DNA from: Tolypeutes matacus
Lineage: Eukaryota; Chordata; Mammalia; Cingulata; Chlamyphoridae
Direction: 5' to 3'
Length of the DNA: 64,000 nt
Assembly: GCA_026826555.1 (NCBI GenBank)
Contig: JAKSZT010020895.1
Coordinates: 3,143,320-3,207,319 of the forward strand
Both the position numbers and the translations under genes were made by a program. This document shows positions 10,186 to 23,607 of this stretch, one piece after another (the stretch's first letter is position 1; each line of letters starts with the position of its first letter). The notes under the pieces are model-generated. The model saw only the letters and a program-made list of their open reading frames with translations, made no database searches and was not told the DNA's origin.

Positions 10186-11760
10186 AATATGTGATTAATA
10201 GGCTCATAAACAATGTGACGAGAATGGCAAGGATTAACTTTATGTATCAGTTTTCTAGGGGTTACCTGGCTACTACAGCTCTTCAATATTAAGTATGCCT
10301 AACAGAAAACATTGCTGAACTTTTGATATAGCTCCATGTACTAGAGAGAGCAACCAGCTCCATAAAATCAATTTGCTAATTCTTTCACACTATTCAGGTC
10401 ATGGTGGGGACATCTATTTTTACTCAGTGGAATATACACATTTTCTAAATATGCATTTGCTTTTCTTTTCCACAATACTTCTGTCTTCAACACCATTTGT
10501 GTGTTACAATTTACTTTATCCAATATTACAATGACCTTTCGAAAAGAGGAAGTCATTTTACAGTGAAGGAAGGGGCAATGCTTTATATCCTTATTGATTG
10601 GTCTTACTACCTACTATATCTTCTAGAAATAACAGACATAAATGGGGCTGTGATGATTAATCCTGGTGTTTCATGAGAAATACCGTTACTGTCTTAAGGG
10701 TAGTAGCTAGTAGGAAAGGTCCAGTTGCCATAGATCCCAAGACACCTTTCTAATACCACGAAATTGGGGGAAACTGATAAAAGAAGGTACCACAAGCTTA
10801 TATGTAGGCAAGACATCTGATACGATTGGAATGGTGTGTAGGTCACCCTACTACTAGTCAAGTATCGTGCTGGCTAAGAAAAAATATATACTTCTCTCTA
10901 TAAATGCATTTGTATGTATATATGTATATGTACATGTGTGTAATGGGCAGTGAAGAAAGGAATCTATAAATATAAACTAGTACTATATAATAGTAACTGA
11001 ATTAATGATTGGAAGAAATAAATCTTAAGATTTTAAGTCAAATCTATTAAATTATATTAAGATTCCATTTATATATATAAAGTTTTCAAATTAAGTTCAT
11101 ATATATTTCATTCAGATTTTATACAATTTTAATAAAATATGCAAATAATTGAATATATGTATCTATGAATATATTTATGTATGTGTGTATATGTATTTTG
11201 GTGTATATGTATGTATATGTACATCATTTTCCAAACATGCCCCCACCTCCCTTATATTACTGTTTAAATAGAATATATTTATATCTGCACATTTATTGCT
11301 TTATCCCATAGTTTGAAAGATACCAGGATTAATATATGTTATATCTTAACATATTATATTTTATTAATTATATTTTATAATTTTACAAGCAGAGAGGGTA
11401 TCAGTATCACTCAAACTTAAAGGCAGAAACTTATATGACAAGGGCATATGTGTGGAAGCATATTTTTCACAACTGTTATTTCTGAAAGTTTTAAAATGTG
11501 ATTTATTATGTGTGTAAATTAATATGTGCAGTAAACACAATGGATTGGCTCAGTCACTTGTATTCCAGCCTTCTTCTGTTTTATCTTCTTACACTACAGA
11601 GGCTGAAAAGATTTAAAAAAAAAAAATTATTTCCCAGGTGACCTTGCAATGAGAGTTCAGAATATGATTAAGATGTCCAGCTTAGATTCACTTCACAAGA
11701 ATGAACTTTGTATTTGCTTAAATGGGAAGAAAGGCTTCTGATAAATTATCATTTTATGTG
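10186..11760 (-). repeat. Inverted duplication, left arm
   Basis: The reverse complement aligns by eye with 44740-47190 through a series of blocks in the same order. Examples are 11700-11730 with 44790-44830 (aatctaagctggacatctt), 11330-11350 with 45240-45270 (ggtatctttcaaact), and 10380-10560 with 46790-46950. The left arm is shorter because the right arm holds an LTR and a small SINE. A 62-codon minus-strand frame at 10368-10556 and its partner at 46773-46955 share the pattern VN-NTQ-VL-TE-LW. The source could be an old transposon or a host segment; I do not recognise it. Confidence 0.75.
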
Positions 11761-14714
11761 ATATCTAAGTAGAGGTGATGGTGATCAACTAAATCCAAAC
11801 TCAAATTGTGTTGAATTGAAGCTGTATTGTACTTAGCTAGAATTAACTCTCATTCATTCTTTATCCAAGATTTTAACTAATACCCTGTGATGGAAGTGGT
11901 TATATTTATGTTTTCTCAGTACTGAGATTCTATAGGGATTCCTGTATCTTTCCAGAAATGGAGTTATTAGCTGTGTAGATTCCTGCCTAAATTCATCTTC
12001 AAATTTTGGCAATAGCTTGAGGAAGCAACCAACTCTGGATCTGAGGATCTTCATCACCTCCAATTTTATTATTATTTATTATTATTTAACTCTCCGGCAA
12101 CTGACAAAAATCTCACCTGGTTTCTCTTTCCTTGCAACAAACCCTCTGCCATGGACCCAGTATGTCAATTGCAGATATGAAAGAGGTTTTGAAATCATTA
12201 CTTTCAATTCAGTGCTCCCTAGGGTGATTTTAGTAAGTTGCAGGTTGTATTCTCAGTGAAGGCCGCTTCCAGTGTCAGTTTTTGATTCCTGAACACTGGC
12301 AGATCTGCTAAAATACTTAGCCTTGGATCTCACCCAGGTTGAGAATTTGGCAATGGTCTTTAGGGATAAAATTGGCCATTTGTTTGAAGTCTATAATTTT
12401 TACATTTTGCATGTCATCCTTCTCTGTTGTTTTCAAAGAAAGGAGATATATTAATACAAAGAAAAAGTAAAACTTTTTTTAGTTTATTCTTTACATTTTA
12501 AATATTTTCTAAAATATATGTCATCTTTCCCACTAAATATACCACTAACAGACATATTTTAATCAATTATAGATATCCTTCTCTATAGAAAATCACTTTA
12601 GATTCTTATGTTACTGATCAGAATTGTTTTTCCATCATCCTTCACACATTCCAAGCATACTTTCCTTAATAAAGAATAAATAACAAAGCTTTATTTTTCT
12701 TACTTTTCCTATAATTTTAAATTATCTTTAATGAAAGAATAAATCATCCCCATGGTTTAGAGGACATGTAGACAGAAGTCTAGATGCTTTTATCTTTAAA
12801 TTGCTTTTAATTAATTACATATTTTTAAAAATTAGGTATTTTCTAAAATTTTAAGGAATTAGGTATTTTCTAAAAAGTTAGATATGTCATTGTTTTCATG
12901 GCTGCCATTTTAGTATATAATAAATATTTCTAAATATTTCACACTTAGAGCTTGTGTGAAGAGAGTAAAATGTAAGCACATTTGATCCAAAAGGATGCAT
13001 ATGATGAGCCCACCTGTGAATATTTAGTGAATCAGAGGTTATAAACCAATTTTGTCATCAGTCAGTGGTCATCATTGTATCTTTAGTCTCCTTTTTGATA
13101 GAAAATGAGAGCTCCAGTTTCTTCTCCTTAAAGAAAGAGGTTTTTGACTACATTAACATACTTTCAAATACCTAAGGTTGGTTGTATGAATTTTTAATTT
13201 CCACTCCTAATGTCAACATTTCAGGTTTCCCTATAGAGGCTGTTGGGAGACTCAATTTTTTTAAGAGTTAATGATGAGATACTCAATTAGTATCTTCTCT
13301 GCAAGAATTCCCAGGGTCCTACACCATTTCTCAGTAAGTATTCTCTTTGTATTAAAGAGAAAAGATAAATTTATGATGATGTGGAGACAAAAACACTTTC
13401 CTTCACAAAGAGAATTAGATACTCAATTGAGTAAACAGAATTCTTAAAAGAATATTCTAGAATCTATTCTAGATAAATAAATTGAATTTCTAGATATTAA
13501 GTAGGCTGATTCAGACATTATTCAGTTTTATTTGTTGGGAAATAAGAAAAATGTGTTTAAAAGTTCCACTGTATGCTGATTAGAGAAATTCATTGGAGTT
13601 TCCATATTTTATTAAGTATTTCTGTATTTTAATGCAAACAAGGAGTTCAGAGTTAGCAAACAATCATTATAAGTTAGAAGGAAATACATATTTTATTGGA
13701 AATATCATTTGTATGATATTTTGTGTATACTAAAAGAGGAAAACTTCACAATACGGAAATCATGTAAAGTGGGTATTTTCTATAATCTATTGCTTTTGTA
13801 CAAAGTAATTAGAAAGGAATCCTTTCTACTGTTAATATGTGGTCATAAGTTTAAGACAATGAACTTCAGAATTAAAAACAAAGAATATATTTGTGTGATT
13901 CATGATTAGCATTTAAAATACATATTTAAAAGATTCATGAATTATTATATAAAAATAACACCATGAATAACAATTCTCAATAGTTTTTATAAAAATAAAA
14001 GTAGATTTATAAAATCTATTTTCTAGTAGATTCTAAAATAATAATAACAATAAAATTATTATTTCTAATAATTCTAAAAACTAAATTAAAAAATTCAGGG
14101 CTGATTAACTGGTTAAAGTGTGCTAGTATATAAGAAAGTTATACCTTGCTGAAAGAAACACAGTGGGAGATTATTTTAATAACAGAATAAAACAAGCTAA
14201 CCAAAAAAAAATGTTTTCTTTGTGGATTCAGTAAGATTAAAATAATTACTTCTCAGAGTTTTAAATAAATTTCCAACTGAAAGAAATTTACAGATACTTA
14301 TAAAAGGAAATATTAAAGATATTCTGCTGCAAAGTAAAAAATATCAGAAGAGAATTGAGAAAATAAGTAGCCAGAGAAGAGATGAAATAAGCAGTAGTAA
14401 GTCTGTGCTTCTGCCTGCTATATGTACAGGTTAAAAGCAGAGGAACAAAAAAGTCTGAAATGGATTTTGAAATGAAAGAATTGAAGATTGAGAACAAGCA
14501 GTTGATCTCTAAATATTTCTTGCATATTCCCACTTCTTATAGGTGGAGAAAGAAACACCAGAGATAACCAAGTAATGTTAGAAAAAAACATAAGCATCTC
14601 AATTGACTTACTTACCTGTTTCATATCACTTTCAAATCTATGGTCAGTGAAGCCTTTTAAATTTAAACATAGTTATCTATTTTTTCCCCAGATCTGATAT
14701 AATTCAGCTTAACC
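11761..14714. other. Unassigned AT-rich intergenic sequence
   Basis: No gene, SINE or LTR could be named. The part 11840-12380 is less AT-rich and could be an old repeat, but no diagnostic end is visible. Confidence 0.45.
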
Positions 14715-15645
14715 ATGCTGAACCACACAATGGTGATGACATTCATTCTTCTAGGACTGACAGATGACCCCAACTGGCAAATTGTCATTTTCCTTTTTCT
14801 ATTTCTAACATATTTGTTAATCATCACTGGAAATCTAACAATCATCCTGCTCACCCTAGTGGATTCTCACCTGAAAACACGTATGTATTTCTTCCTTCGC
14901 AATTTCTCCTTCTTAGAAATTTCATTCACATCTGCCAGTATCCATAGATTTCTGGCCAGCATTGTGACTATGGATAAAACAATGTCCTATGATGCTTGTG
15001 TAAGTCAATTATTCTTTCTCATCTTCTTGGAAGCATCAGAGTTTTTCCTGTTGGCTGTCATGTCCTATGACTGCTATGTGGCCATCGGCAAACCCCTCGC
15101 TATGCAACCATTATGAGCAACAAAGTGTGTACCCAACTGGTCCTTAGCTAATGGTTGACTGGTTTGTTAACAATCTCTCCTGGGCTTATCATGGGCCTGG
15201 AGTTGGAATTCTGCAATGCCAATGTTATTGACCACTTTATATGTGACTATTCTACTGTCCTGAAACTCTCCTGCACAGACACATGGGTCATAGAATAGTT
15301 AAGTTTTGTTTTAGCATTATTACCCTCCTGCTTACCTTGGCCCTGGTGATACTCTTCTATGCCAACATCATAAGAAAAACTCTAAAGTTGCCTTCTGCGC
15401 AGCAGAGGAAAAAGGTTTTTACTACCTGTTCTTCCCACATGATTGTTGTGTCTATCTCTTATGGCAGCTGCATTTTTGTGTATATTAAGCCTTCTGCAGA
15501 GGAAAGGGTATCTTTTAAAAAGGGTGTGGCAGTACTCATCACTTCAATTGAACCTGTCAAATCCTTTTATATATTCTCTAAGAAATAAACAAGTGAAAAA
15601 GCCTTGAAGGATATAATAAAAACTATCTTTATTGCCTTGAAATAA
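14715..15645 (+). pseudogene. Olfactory receptor pseudogene, OR6C-like (1)
   Basis: An odorant receptor is a seven-helix G-protein-coupled receptor of the olfactory cilium, encoded in one exon of about 310 codons. The ATG at 14715 opens [19 protein letters not shown], with an N-glycosylation site (NHT) and the FILLGL block. TM1 ends with [11 protein letters not shown], followed by [13 protein letters not shown]. The TM3 end reads [12 protein letters not shown]: the G-protein-contact Arg of the DRY motif is Cys. A one-base loss near 15099 leads to a stop at 15114; stops in the shifted frames lie at 15149 and 15296. A last frame covers TM5-TM7 (KVFTTCSSHMIVVSISYGS, then a damaged TM7 near 15550), and another shift near 15600 precedes the expected end at 15643-15645. 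The overall pattern is that of family 6 subfamily C. It is non-functional. Confidence 0.92.
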
Positions 15646-17289
15646 TAGCTTGTCTTTTTAAAAAGCATACCTCTACAGCTTATTGAAAATTGCAGCATAT
15701 ATCAAGTACCATTTAAAAATATCCCTTTGTCATATGTTTATATGATGATAAAGACTAAAGTCTACCAGAAGCTGCCTTTTAATGCTATAAACTGCATTTA
15801 TGATATTCTTTATTCATTGATGGAATCACTTAATTCCTTTAACATAATTTCTAGATTTTTTTCAACCCCAAGATATTCCACCATGATTTCATTTAGAAAT
15901 CTAATATCTTCATGTCTTTCTAGCACAGGTGTGCCAAGAATATAGACCATTTGTGAACTCTACAAGTATTAATTTTTAAAAAATCTTTAGGAAAGACTTA
16001 TTTCTTATATCATACAATGGACATATTTTAACATAATATATGATCTTTCCGGGAATATAATAACGACCTTTAATAGAAGTATTCATTTTTAGTCTAACAA
16101 TGACATTTAAGAACATTTCCAAAGTTCTATTTAACTGTAAATTAAAAAGGGCTTTTTCATTTAGGAAAAATGCTTTATATGAGAATCTGAGTTAAAGAGT
16201 CTAGGTGGATTATGCCAATATTACCCACCAAGTAAATGCTAGATCTTAAATATTATTCTAGTTTTAAAAATTCAAACCATATGTATTACTTGTGCAATAT
16301 TGTCTTTTATGTGAGTGTAATGGGATTATTTAATATGGAAAAATGTGGGGATGGAAAACAACTAAACTAAAATATTTGAAAATCTGTCTTAGGAGGCAGA
16401 AAAGGATGGTTTTGTGTAATTCTAGAGGACACAGATAAAATTTAAGTTTGAGATTTTGAGATTTATGTATAAACTCATACAGAACTGTTATTCATCTTGC
16501 AATATTTTGCCATATTTTCTCTCACAGTTCTTTATGTATGCCCTTTCATTCTCTGGGCTTCCCTTCCTTCTATTCCAAGTATCATGCTGTGAATAATCAT
16601 TAATGTTCTTCTAGCCACTCTTGAGAATTTACTCTCGGTGTTAAATTGTACCTTTTATTTAGCATGTATCCTAACACCATCATCAAAAAGGCATATTTTT
16701 AAAATTAGAAAATCAGAGTGTAAACCATGACATTTTATTGTTTAAAATATAATTTCTTATTTAGCAACTCCATCATTCTCTTCCTTTTACCTTGATTAAT
16801 GTTTCTTCATGATGCATACTAATAACAATTACTCAAGGATTAATTATGCATTTCAAACACTGGAATATAAGATCATGAAGTAGGGGCTTTAATTTGTTCA
16901 CCACTCAGTTCACAAAGCCTAGTTCACAGTCTGGTGAATAGTACTGCTCAAACTTATAAAATAAAATTATATAAAATGCCACCACCAGAATTACTATATC
17001 ATTGCAATTTGCTTTCATGTTTGCTTGTTTTATCACCCCTTTTTAATGTTCTTTGTCAGAAAGTTTCCTGCATAATTCATGTTTATTTTTTATTTTTTTA
17101 TTTTTTTATTATTTTTAAGGTAAACAAAATGCATGTGTTTTCTTTACAAATCAATGCTGTTTATGTTTTAAATCAGGTTTCAGATCTTTCGTTCTAATTA
17201 CCTCCTCAAAGCAATCTGATAATATTTAATTTAATTGTGTTTAATAAATATTACATAGTAAATTTCATAGTTTTACATGAGATATTTCC

Positions 17290-17290
<1 letters not shown>
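15646..17290. other. Unassigned AT-rich intergenic sequence
   Basis: Nothing recognisable is present beyond poly-T and T-rich runs near 17085-17118. Confidence 0.5.
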
Positions 17291-17338
<48 letters not shown>

Positions 17339-17351
17339 ATCTATCTATCTA
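17291..17351. repeat. (TATC)n microsatellite
   Basis: About fifteen TATC units with one interruption (tcat) near 17338. Confidence 0.95.
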
Positions 17352-17793
17352 CTTTCTATCTCTATCTGCAATTGCATTTTACTTAAAACAATTGATTCTC
17401 CCAGGTAGATATCTATGTTTCCTCTTCTTTTATATTCTTGTTATTTTGTGGTAATACTAACCTTCTACATTTTGGACTCTCTATTATTTCCACACCCTAA
17501 TAAAATCTCTTTTGTCATTTTGAAAAGCTATTCTTTCAACTTCTGAGAGGGCTTTTTATGTTTGTCTTCCTAATCACTGTTTTGAAATGCTACATTGTCA
17601 AATTTATTGGGCTTTTTAGGATTTTACTTGTAATTTAATTTTAACCTCTTTCTGTCCTAGACTTCATTATATTAAGCATCTTTCTTTTTTTGTTTTTTCT
17701 TGTAATCTTGCTTCCTTTTGTTTCTCATTATTGTTATAATCAAATTGTCTTTTGTATGGATCTATATTTCCCATTTAATAAAACTATATTAAT

Positions 17794-17958
17794 GAGAGCA
17801 GATATGGCTCAAGCAGTTGAGTGCCCACCTCCCACATGGGGGATCCCAAGTTTAGTTCCAGGTGCCTCCTAAAGAAAAACAAAGCAGACAAAGAGCAAAA
17901 ACAATGAGCAAAAAACAAGCCAAACAGATGAGGGAGCCAACTCAGGGGGTAGGAGGAC
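17794..17958 (+). mobile_element. DAS-type SINE (tRNA-derived)
   Basis: The head 'gcagatatggctcaagcagt' and the block 'cccacatgggggatcccaag' correspond to the box A region and the middle of the SINE family seen elsewhere here. The tail has the 'gcagacaaagagcaaaaaca' and 'cagatgagggagccaa' blocks found also at 38710-38765. There is no clear poly-A, so this copy is old. Confidence 0.8.
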
Positions 17959-18079
17959 TACTGTATTATTTTTACAGATTTGAACTTGCCAAGCAATGTC
18001 TCAACTTCCTTCTGTAACTCGCACATTTCAAAATAGTCTTGTCTTTTCTCTTTTCTCTTTTTCTTTCTTATTTCTTTTC

Positions 18080-19880
18080 TCTTCTTGTTTTCTTTCTATC
18101 TTTTTCTTCTTTATTTTTTGAAGTTGGATGCTAGTTATATTTTACATATTTTCTTTTGTGTTGTTTTATATATACAGTAATCATTTTTTTCATTGTGATT
18201 TTTCTTCCTTGCCTTTGTGACAGACAAATCTTCTTCAACCTTATATATTGTAGGGTAGACAGCAGTATACAGGTCCCATAATTACTTTTACTCTCTGTGA
18301 CATATTCTACTATCTCTTTGACAAGTTATTTGATCCTCTAAACTAAAATAATAAATAAAAAATTGGAATTATCAACATTCTTCCTCAAAAGCTTATATAT
18401 GTGTGTGTCATATCAAAATCCATGGAATTACCACTTTTAGCATGGCCCTGTGTATCTATTAGAGAAACATGATTATGTATGAAAACATCATACAGACTAT
18501 TTCATGAGTTCAGACTTATGAGGATAGAGATATAGCTGCCAATTTTCTTAAGAATGTTGAAGATTGGAAGCCCATTTCTACTATTTTCAAACGTACTGTT
18601 TCTCAAGGGGATTCCATGGGTTTGGTGCTGATGATTTTTATTTTCCAATTTTTCTTATTCATTTTGTATATTTGGTTACTTTTGAAATCCAAACCATCTT
18701 TTTTTTACTGTTTTTTTTTTCCCCCACTTTCCCTTTATTAGTGGAAACTCTAGAAATCTATGTGTTGCGTTCCTTACAATTTCACATTTTCCCTGATGGT
18801 GAGAGTTTTCATTCTATACTGTCTATCCACAAGTATTTTGTAATTATGGAGATAGAGACTTGAGAGGACAAATTTAGCCAATTTCCTTTTTAAATTCAGT
18901 AGGCTCCAGCTCCTTTTATTAACTACATGAGTGTCCACTTCTTTGTCTTTCCATTCTCTGAAATTTACTGAAATAATCTGTCTAATGGTGGCCTCATGCC
19001 TATTCCCTTCATCAAGTTGTAAACACTTTCCAATATTTACAACATCATTAGTGTGGATTTTCAGAAGAAGAAATAATCTACTATGTATAATTTGTCATGT
19101 TTAAGTAAAGGCTCCTGAATTACTATTTCTGCAGATATTTCCCCTTTCACTTAAAGTGGGAATCTAAAAGCAAGTTGTACCCTTGAAGGTATGAGATGTG
19201 ATTTATATACATTTTTCTTGCCACCATGAACATCCTACATGGCCAAATCTACATTTCTCTTCCATGTGTTAGACTGAACAGTCCCTGATCAATTAGAGAA
19301 ATGATAGTTGTGGAAATAAAGCACTGCCTATGTTACAATGAAGATGTTATTGGTAATCATTCCCTGGAGATAAATTTAAAGACAAACAGAAATATTATCT
19401 AAAGAGTTATTTCAGTTTTCTCATTAAACCTATGACTTTTAGGTATGCATATACTAGCTGTGGCCAGAAAAACTACATTATAATACATTAATATATATGT
19501 CCTAAAAGCCATTTCTAATATTTCCTAGTGCTTTACAAAGCAATTTAATTTAAAAAATCACAAAAATTATAAAAACCTTCAATTCCCAGAATTCCTTATC
19601 TCATTTAAAATTAACTAATTTCTTACGGTCACTTATGCAAACATAAATCTTTGACAAATGATAAAATGTAAACAAGCATATGGAACAAAGTGAGTAAATT
19701 TGGTGGCCAATCTCATATGGAATATTGTATTAAATTATTAATCTTACTTTAATATTAATGAATACAATACATAAATGCTAAATCTATACTCTCCATAGGT
19801 GAATCTCCATGATCACAGTAATTATCAAGGAAGGTCTTCTAATTTTGTGTCAATATAGAATTGAATGATGTATTTATTCA
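18080..19880. repeat. Direct duplication, copy A
   Basis: Aligns by eye with 23608-25430 over about 1.8 kb in the same orientation (offset about 5.5 kb). Shared blocks include 'tttctatctttttcttctt', 'atattctactat', 'gtggaaataaagcactg' and 'tgtaaacaagcatatggaac'. I see no gene in it. Divergence looks like roughly 10-15% with small indels (estimate by eye). Confidence 0.85.
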
Positions 19881-19884
19881 ATTT

Positions 19885-20660
19885 GTTTATTTTTACCTTT
19901 CCCCCATTTTATTCGAGGTCTTTTACCAATTACATTGTTAGTTGGTGCTTGGTAGTAATCCCTCAGTACCAGGGTGGCTTATCCTGGGAGTCATGTCCCA
20001 TGCTGGGGGGAAGGTAATACATGTATATGCTGCCTTTGTTTTAGAGAGAGGCCACATTTGAGCAACAAGGAGGCTTTTTGGAGGCAACTCTTCAGCACCC
20101 CACAACAATAGGCTAAGTTTCAATTACAAGAACAAAGACTCATAAGCATAGTCGTCAATAAGAAAGGCCCATCAGTGGATCATCCTACTTCACCAGTCAT
20201 TACCTCTGCACTTGAGGGACTCTTGCTGTTCCATTAGAGAATGTGGCAGAATTCTCCAGTTTGGGAATTCAATATTCTATCAGTTATTGTGTGAGTCTCC
20301 ACCCACTGTGACAATGCACCATGAACATTTGAACATTTGAACCTTTTTATATATCTTATATGTATGCCCAGGTGAATTTCCTCCCATGTATCCCCCATCA
20401 CTGACACCCCACACCAATGATCCTCCCCTGCCCCAGTTGTAACCCTTCTGTGATCCAAAGCTTCTTCAAAAATGAAGCCATTGAAATAGAGAAATACAAT
20501 TAATAGGAAAATGAAACAATAATAATGTTTAAATATAAGAAATGAAATGCATAAAAAATCTTTAAAAATGAAAATTAAATAAAATTAAAAGATTAGGATA
20601 TTAAAAAATAATGAAAAACATTTAAAAAATTATTTTGATGTTTTGCCTTTCATCACTGTA
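19885..20660 (-). mobile_element. L1 3' UTR-like repeat, minus strand
   Basis: The reverse complement matches blocks of 28500-29040 and 42550-42800: 'cacagaagggttacaa', 'gtggggtgtcagtgat', 'ctcaaatgtggcctctctct' and 'gggacatgactcccaggata'. Because the 28.5-kb copy runs on to an L1-like 3' end near 30.1 kb, I read the family as the long 3' UTR of a xenarthran L1. Confidence 0.6.
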
Positions 20661-20689
20661 ATATCTGGTATCCTGTCTGTAAGGTGGCA

Positions 20690-21300
20690 ATTTCTTCAAT
20701 TTATTCTCCAGTGTCTTACATTTTTCATTTTGTTTCCAAAGAAGTTTTAAGTCACAGTAAAGTCACATACAAAATACAGGGAACTCTCATATACTCAACA
20801 CCCTCCCCTTTTCCTCCTTCCATATTAATACCTTTTTATATGTGGATGGTACCTTTGTTATAACTGATATACAAGTAGTGAAACATAGCTAATAAACATG
20901 ATCGATAGTTTACATTATGGTTGACATTTTAGACCGTACACTTTGATAAAATTTTATGATATTTAACATGGCCTGTGTCCATCATTGTAAGATCATGTAG
21001 AACACTTTCATTTCCCACTAAATACCCCCACTTCAATCTATTCTATTCCTCCCTATCCCTCCCCTTGGGACCTATGCTGACCCCCTGGCTTCACTCCTTG
21101 AATGCCAAGATTCATAGTTACATGCAACAACACTGAGGTCTTGACACACTGGTTTGTCCTCTCTTATTAAGAACTGCCTATGGTCTCGAGAGACTCCCAC
21201 CTATTTGTGAACAAATCAGTCCTCCTGAGTATGGGAGTCCTGCTCCTTCCCACTCACTGTTTGGGTCTCCACCCACTGATACAACACATTATGACAAAAT
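20690..21300. mobile_element. Probable old L1 fragment
   Basis: Blocks such as 'agggaactctcatatac', 'acctttgttataactgat' and 'agtttacattatggttgac' recur at 62200-62400 and resemble old mammalian L1 3' regions. The ends are not defined. Confidence 0.45.
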
Positions 21301-21745
21301 GATCACTCACACACTCCCTAGAAGCCAGGTCCTTAACATTTTAACCCACTCTTTTCAGTTAGGTTGCACCATATAATTGGAATACAATTAGATTATTCTG
21401 TAACAGTCTGAATTCCAGTCTGAGGTCCCGCTATCTTATAAGTGTTTTTTAAATTTGCAAATATTAAAGTTTAAATTGTAACAATCTATAAATTTTGTTA
21501 AATGCTTAATTGTGTGTGTGCACCACTACAGCATCACACACAAGAGTTTCACCAACCCTAAACTCATGTTTCACCTATTCAATTATTCCTCCTTCCCAAA
21601 CTACTCTGTCTTTATAATTTTGCATTTTCCAGTTAGCAAGGGTATGTAGACTTTCAGTCTTTCTTCTTTTCTTAAAAATATGCATTTAAAATCCCTCCAC
21701 ATTGTGGATGGGTTCATAGTTTGGGAGCTTTTATTATTATTATTA

Positions 21746-21925
21746 TTTTTTTAAAGATTTTATTTATTTATTCATTTATCCCCCCCTTGCTGCTTGTGCT
21801 CACTGGGTCAACTAACCACGCTGTGCAGGCGGGCTTGCCTTCACCAGGAGGCCCCAGGAACCGAACCCGGGGCTTCCCATATGGTAAACGGGAGCCCTAC
21901 TGATTGAGCCACAGCTGCTTCCCGT
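21746..21925 (-). mobile_element. DAS-type SINE, minus strand
   Basis: On the minus strand the element starts 'gggaagcagctgtggctca', carries 'ggttcctggggcc' and ends in A/T-rich tail sequence. It is flanked by a repeated 'tgggagctttta', and the paralogous site at 33838 lacks it, so it inserted after the B duplication. Confidence 0.85.
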
Positions 21926-22000
21926 GGGAGCTTTTATTAAATCACTGAATTGTATTCCATTTTTGCTCCACAGATTCTTTGTTTCATTGTCTTTAATCCA

Positions 22001-22412
22001 TGGCGGGCTCCAGAAACTCAGCCCACAGTATGCAGCTGCCTGCATAACTCAAGACACAAGTTAAAATGTATGAGACCTTCTCACAGGAAAACAAGGTAGA
22101 TTGTCGTAAACTAATTTTCTCTGGGCTGTACACTTCCTTCGTACAATAACATCACCAGACCCAATTTATGCTTCATGTGATGCTAGGAGAAACTCTGTTA
22201 TAGAATGTCTTTGTTCTGAGATGCTTTATATTACCCCTCTTTTCCCGACCTCTTTGCAGAGCACTAACGACATTCTCTGAACCGCTATCTTCAGAGACCC
22301 TCTTCTGTCCCTAAGTCCCAATAAAGAAAGCTTATGACTGGCTGCATGCCAGGTGCATTCTTTGGTCTTGCAGTCACCCCAACCTGTGCCCTTCAGGAGC
22401 TGGGCAGGAACA
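22001..22412 (+). mobile_element. Solo LTR (family shared with the 34.3-kb provirus)
   Basis: Begins TGGCGGGCTCC and ends AACA, with tcca on both sides (21997-22000 and 22413-22416). Blocks 'agctgcctgcat', 'tatattacccctc', 'cttcagaga', 'aagtcccaataaag' and 'tctttggtcttgcagtc' match the LTRs at 34313 and 40406. AATAAA is at 22320-22325. The empty site is visible in B' near 33930. Confidence 0.85.
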
Positions 22413-23410
22413 TCCATTCATTTAGTGAAAGACATATAGGTTGCTTCCAGTTTTTGTTGATCGTAAATAAAGCTACTGTAAAAATTGGACTGTGGGTTTT
22501 ACTGTGGACAGAAAGGAATCATGATGCTATAATCTAACATTTTAATTAAATGATCTACAATCTCTATAAAGAATCATTTTTATGGATTATAATTGATATT
22601 GTTGGTACCCGGTATTCCCTCTTTTTGGTGAACATAGTATTTTTTAATTGAACATATACTCTTATTTTAGTTGCTGAGGTATGTTCAGGGGAATTTGGAC
22701 GGTATTTCAAATCTAATTATCTTCAATTGAGATATGCTTATATTTTAGTACAATAAATATTACATTTTGGAGGATGATGATTATCACTATGCCACATGGC
22801 AAATGGTAAATGTCAATAAATATATTTTGCAGGTTATGCATTCACCATAATCTTTTATTTTAAATAGAAATCCACTGTTTTTATTTTAATTAAATATGTG
22901 TTTATTTTTCTCATTGCAAAATTTTATATCCTTTAACAAATATTTCATATCAATAGATTACCTCAGCAAGTTATCTCTTGATTAATTTTATTGTTTTTCT
23001 AAATTTAGAGATACCAAAATTCTGAAACTTTTAAACTTATTCCATTATCATGCAAATTGTTAGTTTATATAATTAAAGCAGGCTGCTTATCAAAAGTATC
23101 ACTTAATAGATTTTCTTTTGATACATTCAATGATTGATGTTGAGCTGATATCACTTACACATTTGGAAACTTCTTCTACTAATGGAAACAATATTTTAAC
23201 AATTAGTACTTCACAAATTCTTTCATGCATAAAAGAGCAACTTGAAATTGACAGTTAGTAAAAATATTTAGACATAAGTTTTGACTAAAGTGAAAAGTTA
23301 AGTTTTATAGAGATATATGCATCATTAACAGGATTCCATGTTTAAATATTAATCTTTAGGGAGATTTTTATGAAAAGAAACACTAATTGTGAATTCTTAC
23401 ATTAATTTTG

Positions 23411-23548
23411 AATCCCTAGATTCCTGGTCAGCATTGTGACTATGGATAAATAATTTCCTATGATGCTTGTGTAAGCTAATTATTCTTTTATTCTTTCTTA
23501 ATTTCGTGATAACATCAAAGTGTTTTCTCTATCTGGCATTTTTCAGAA
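23411..23548 (+). pseudogene. Olfactory receptor fragment, OR6C-like (3)
   Basis: About 65 bases from 23411 match 14938-15003 of OR pseudogene 1 at close to 90% by eye (block 'cagcattgtgactatggata', then 'tatgatgcttgtgtaag'). Weaker likeness continues to about 23548 through the TM3-coding part. The rest of the gene is absent: left of it B-type sequence ends at about 23385, and right of it A' begins at about 23608. It is a short relic only. Confidence 0.8.
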
Positions 23549-23607
23549 ATAGCTTTTTCCTCTTTTTATTTTCCATATTTCTTTCATATTTCATTTCTTT
23601 TTTTGTT

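Larger units (their letters stand above)
21310..23385. repeat. Direct duplication, copy B
   Basis: Aligns with B' at 33440-34312 and 40852-41465. Shared blocks include 'cttttcagttaggtt', 'gcatttaaaat', 'aattgatattgttg', 'acaataaatattacatttt', 'gatattgagctgatatcac' and 'tttggaaac'. Copy B contains a SINE (21746-21925) and a solo LTR (22001-22412) absent from B'. B' contains a whole provirus absent from B. Parts of the segment (for example 22415-22500) look like old L1. Confidence 0.85.
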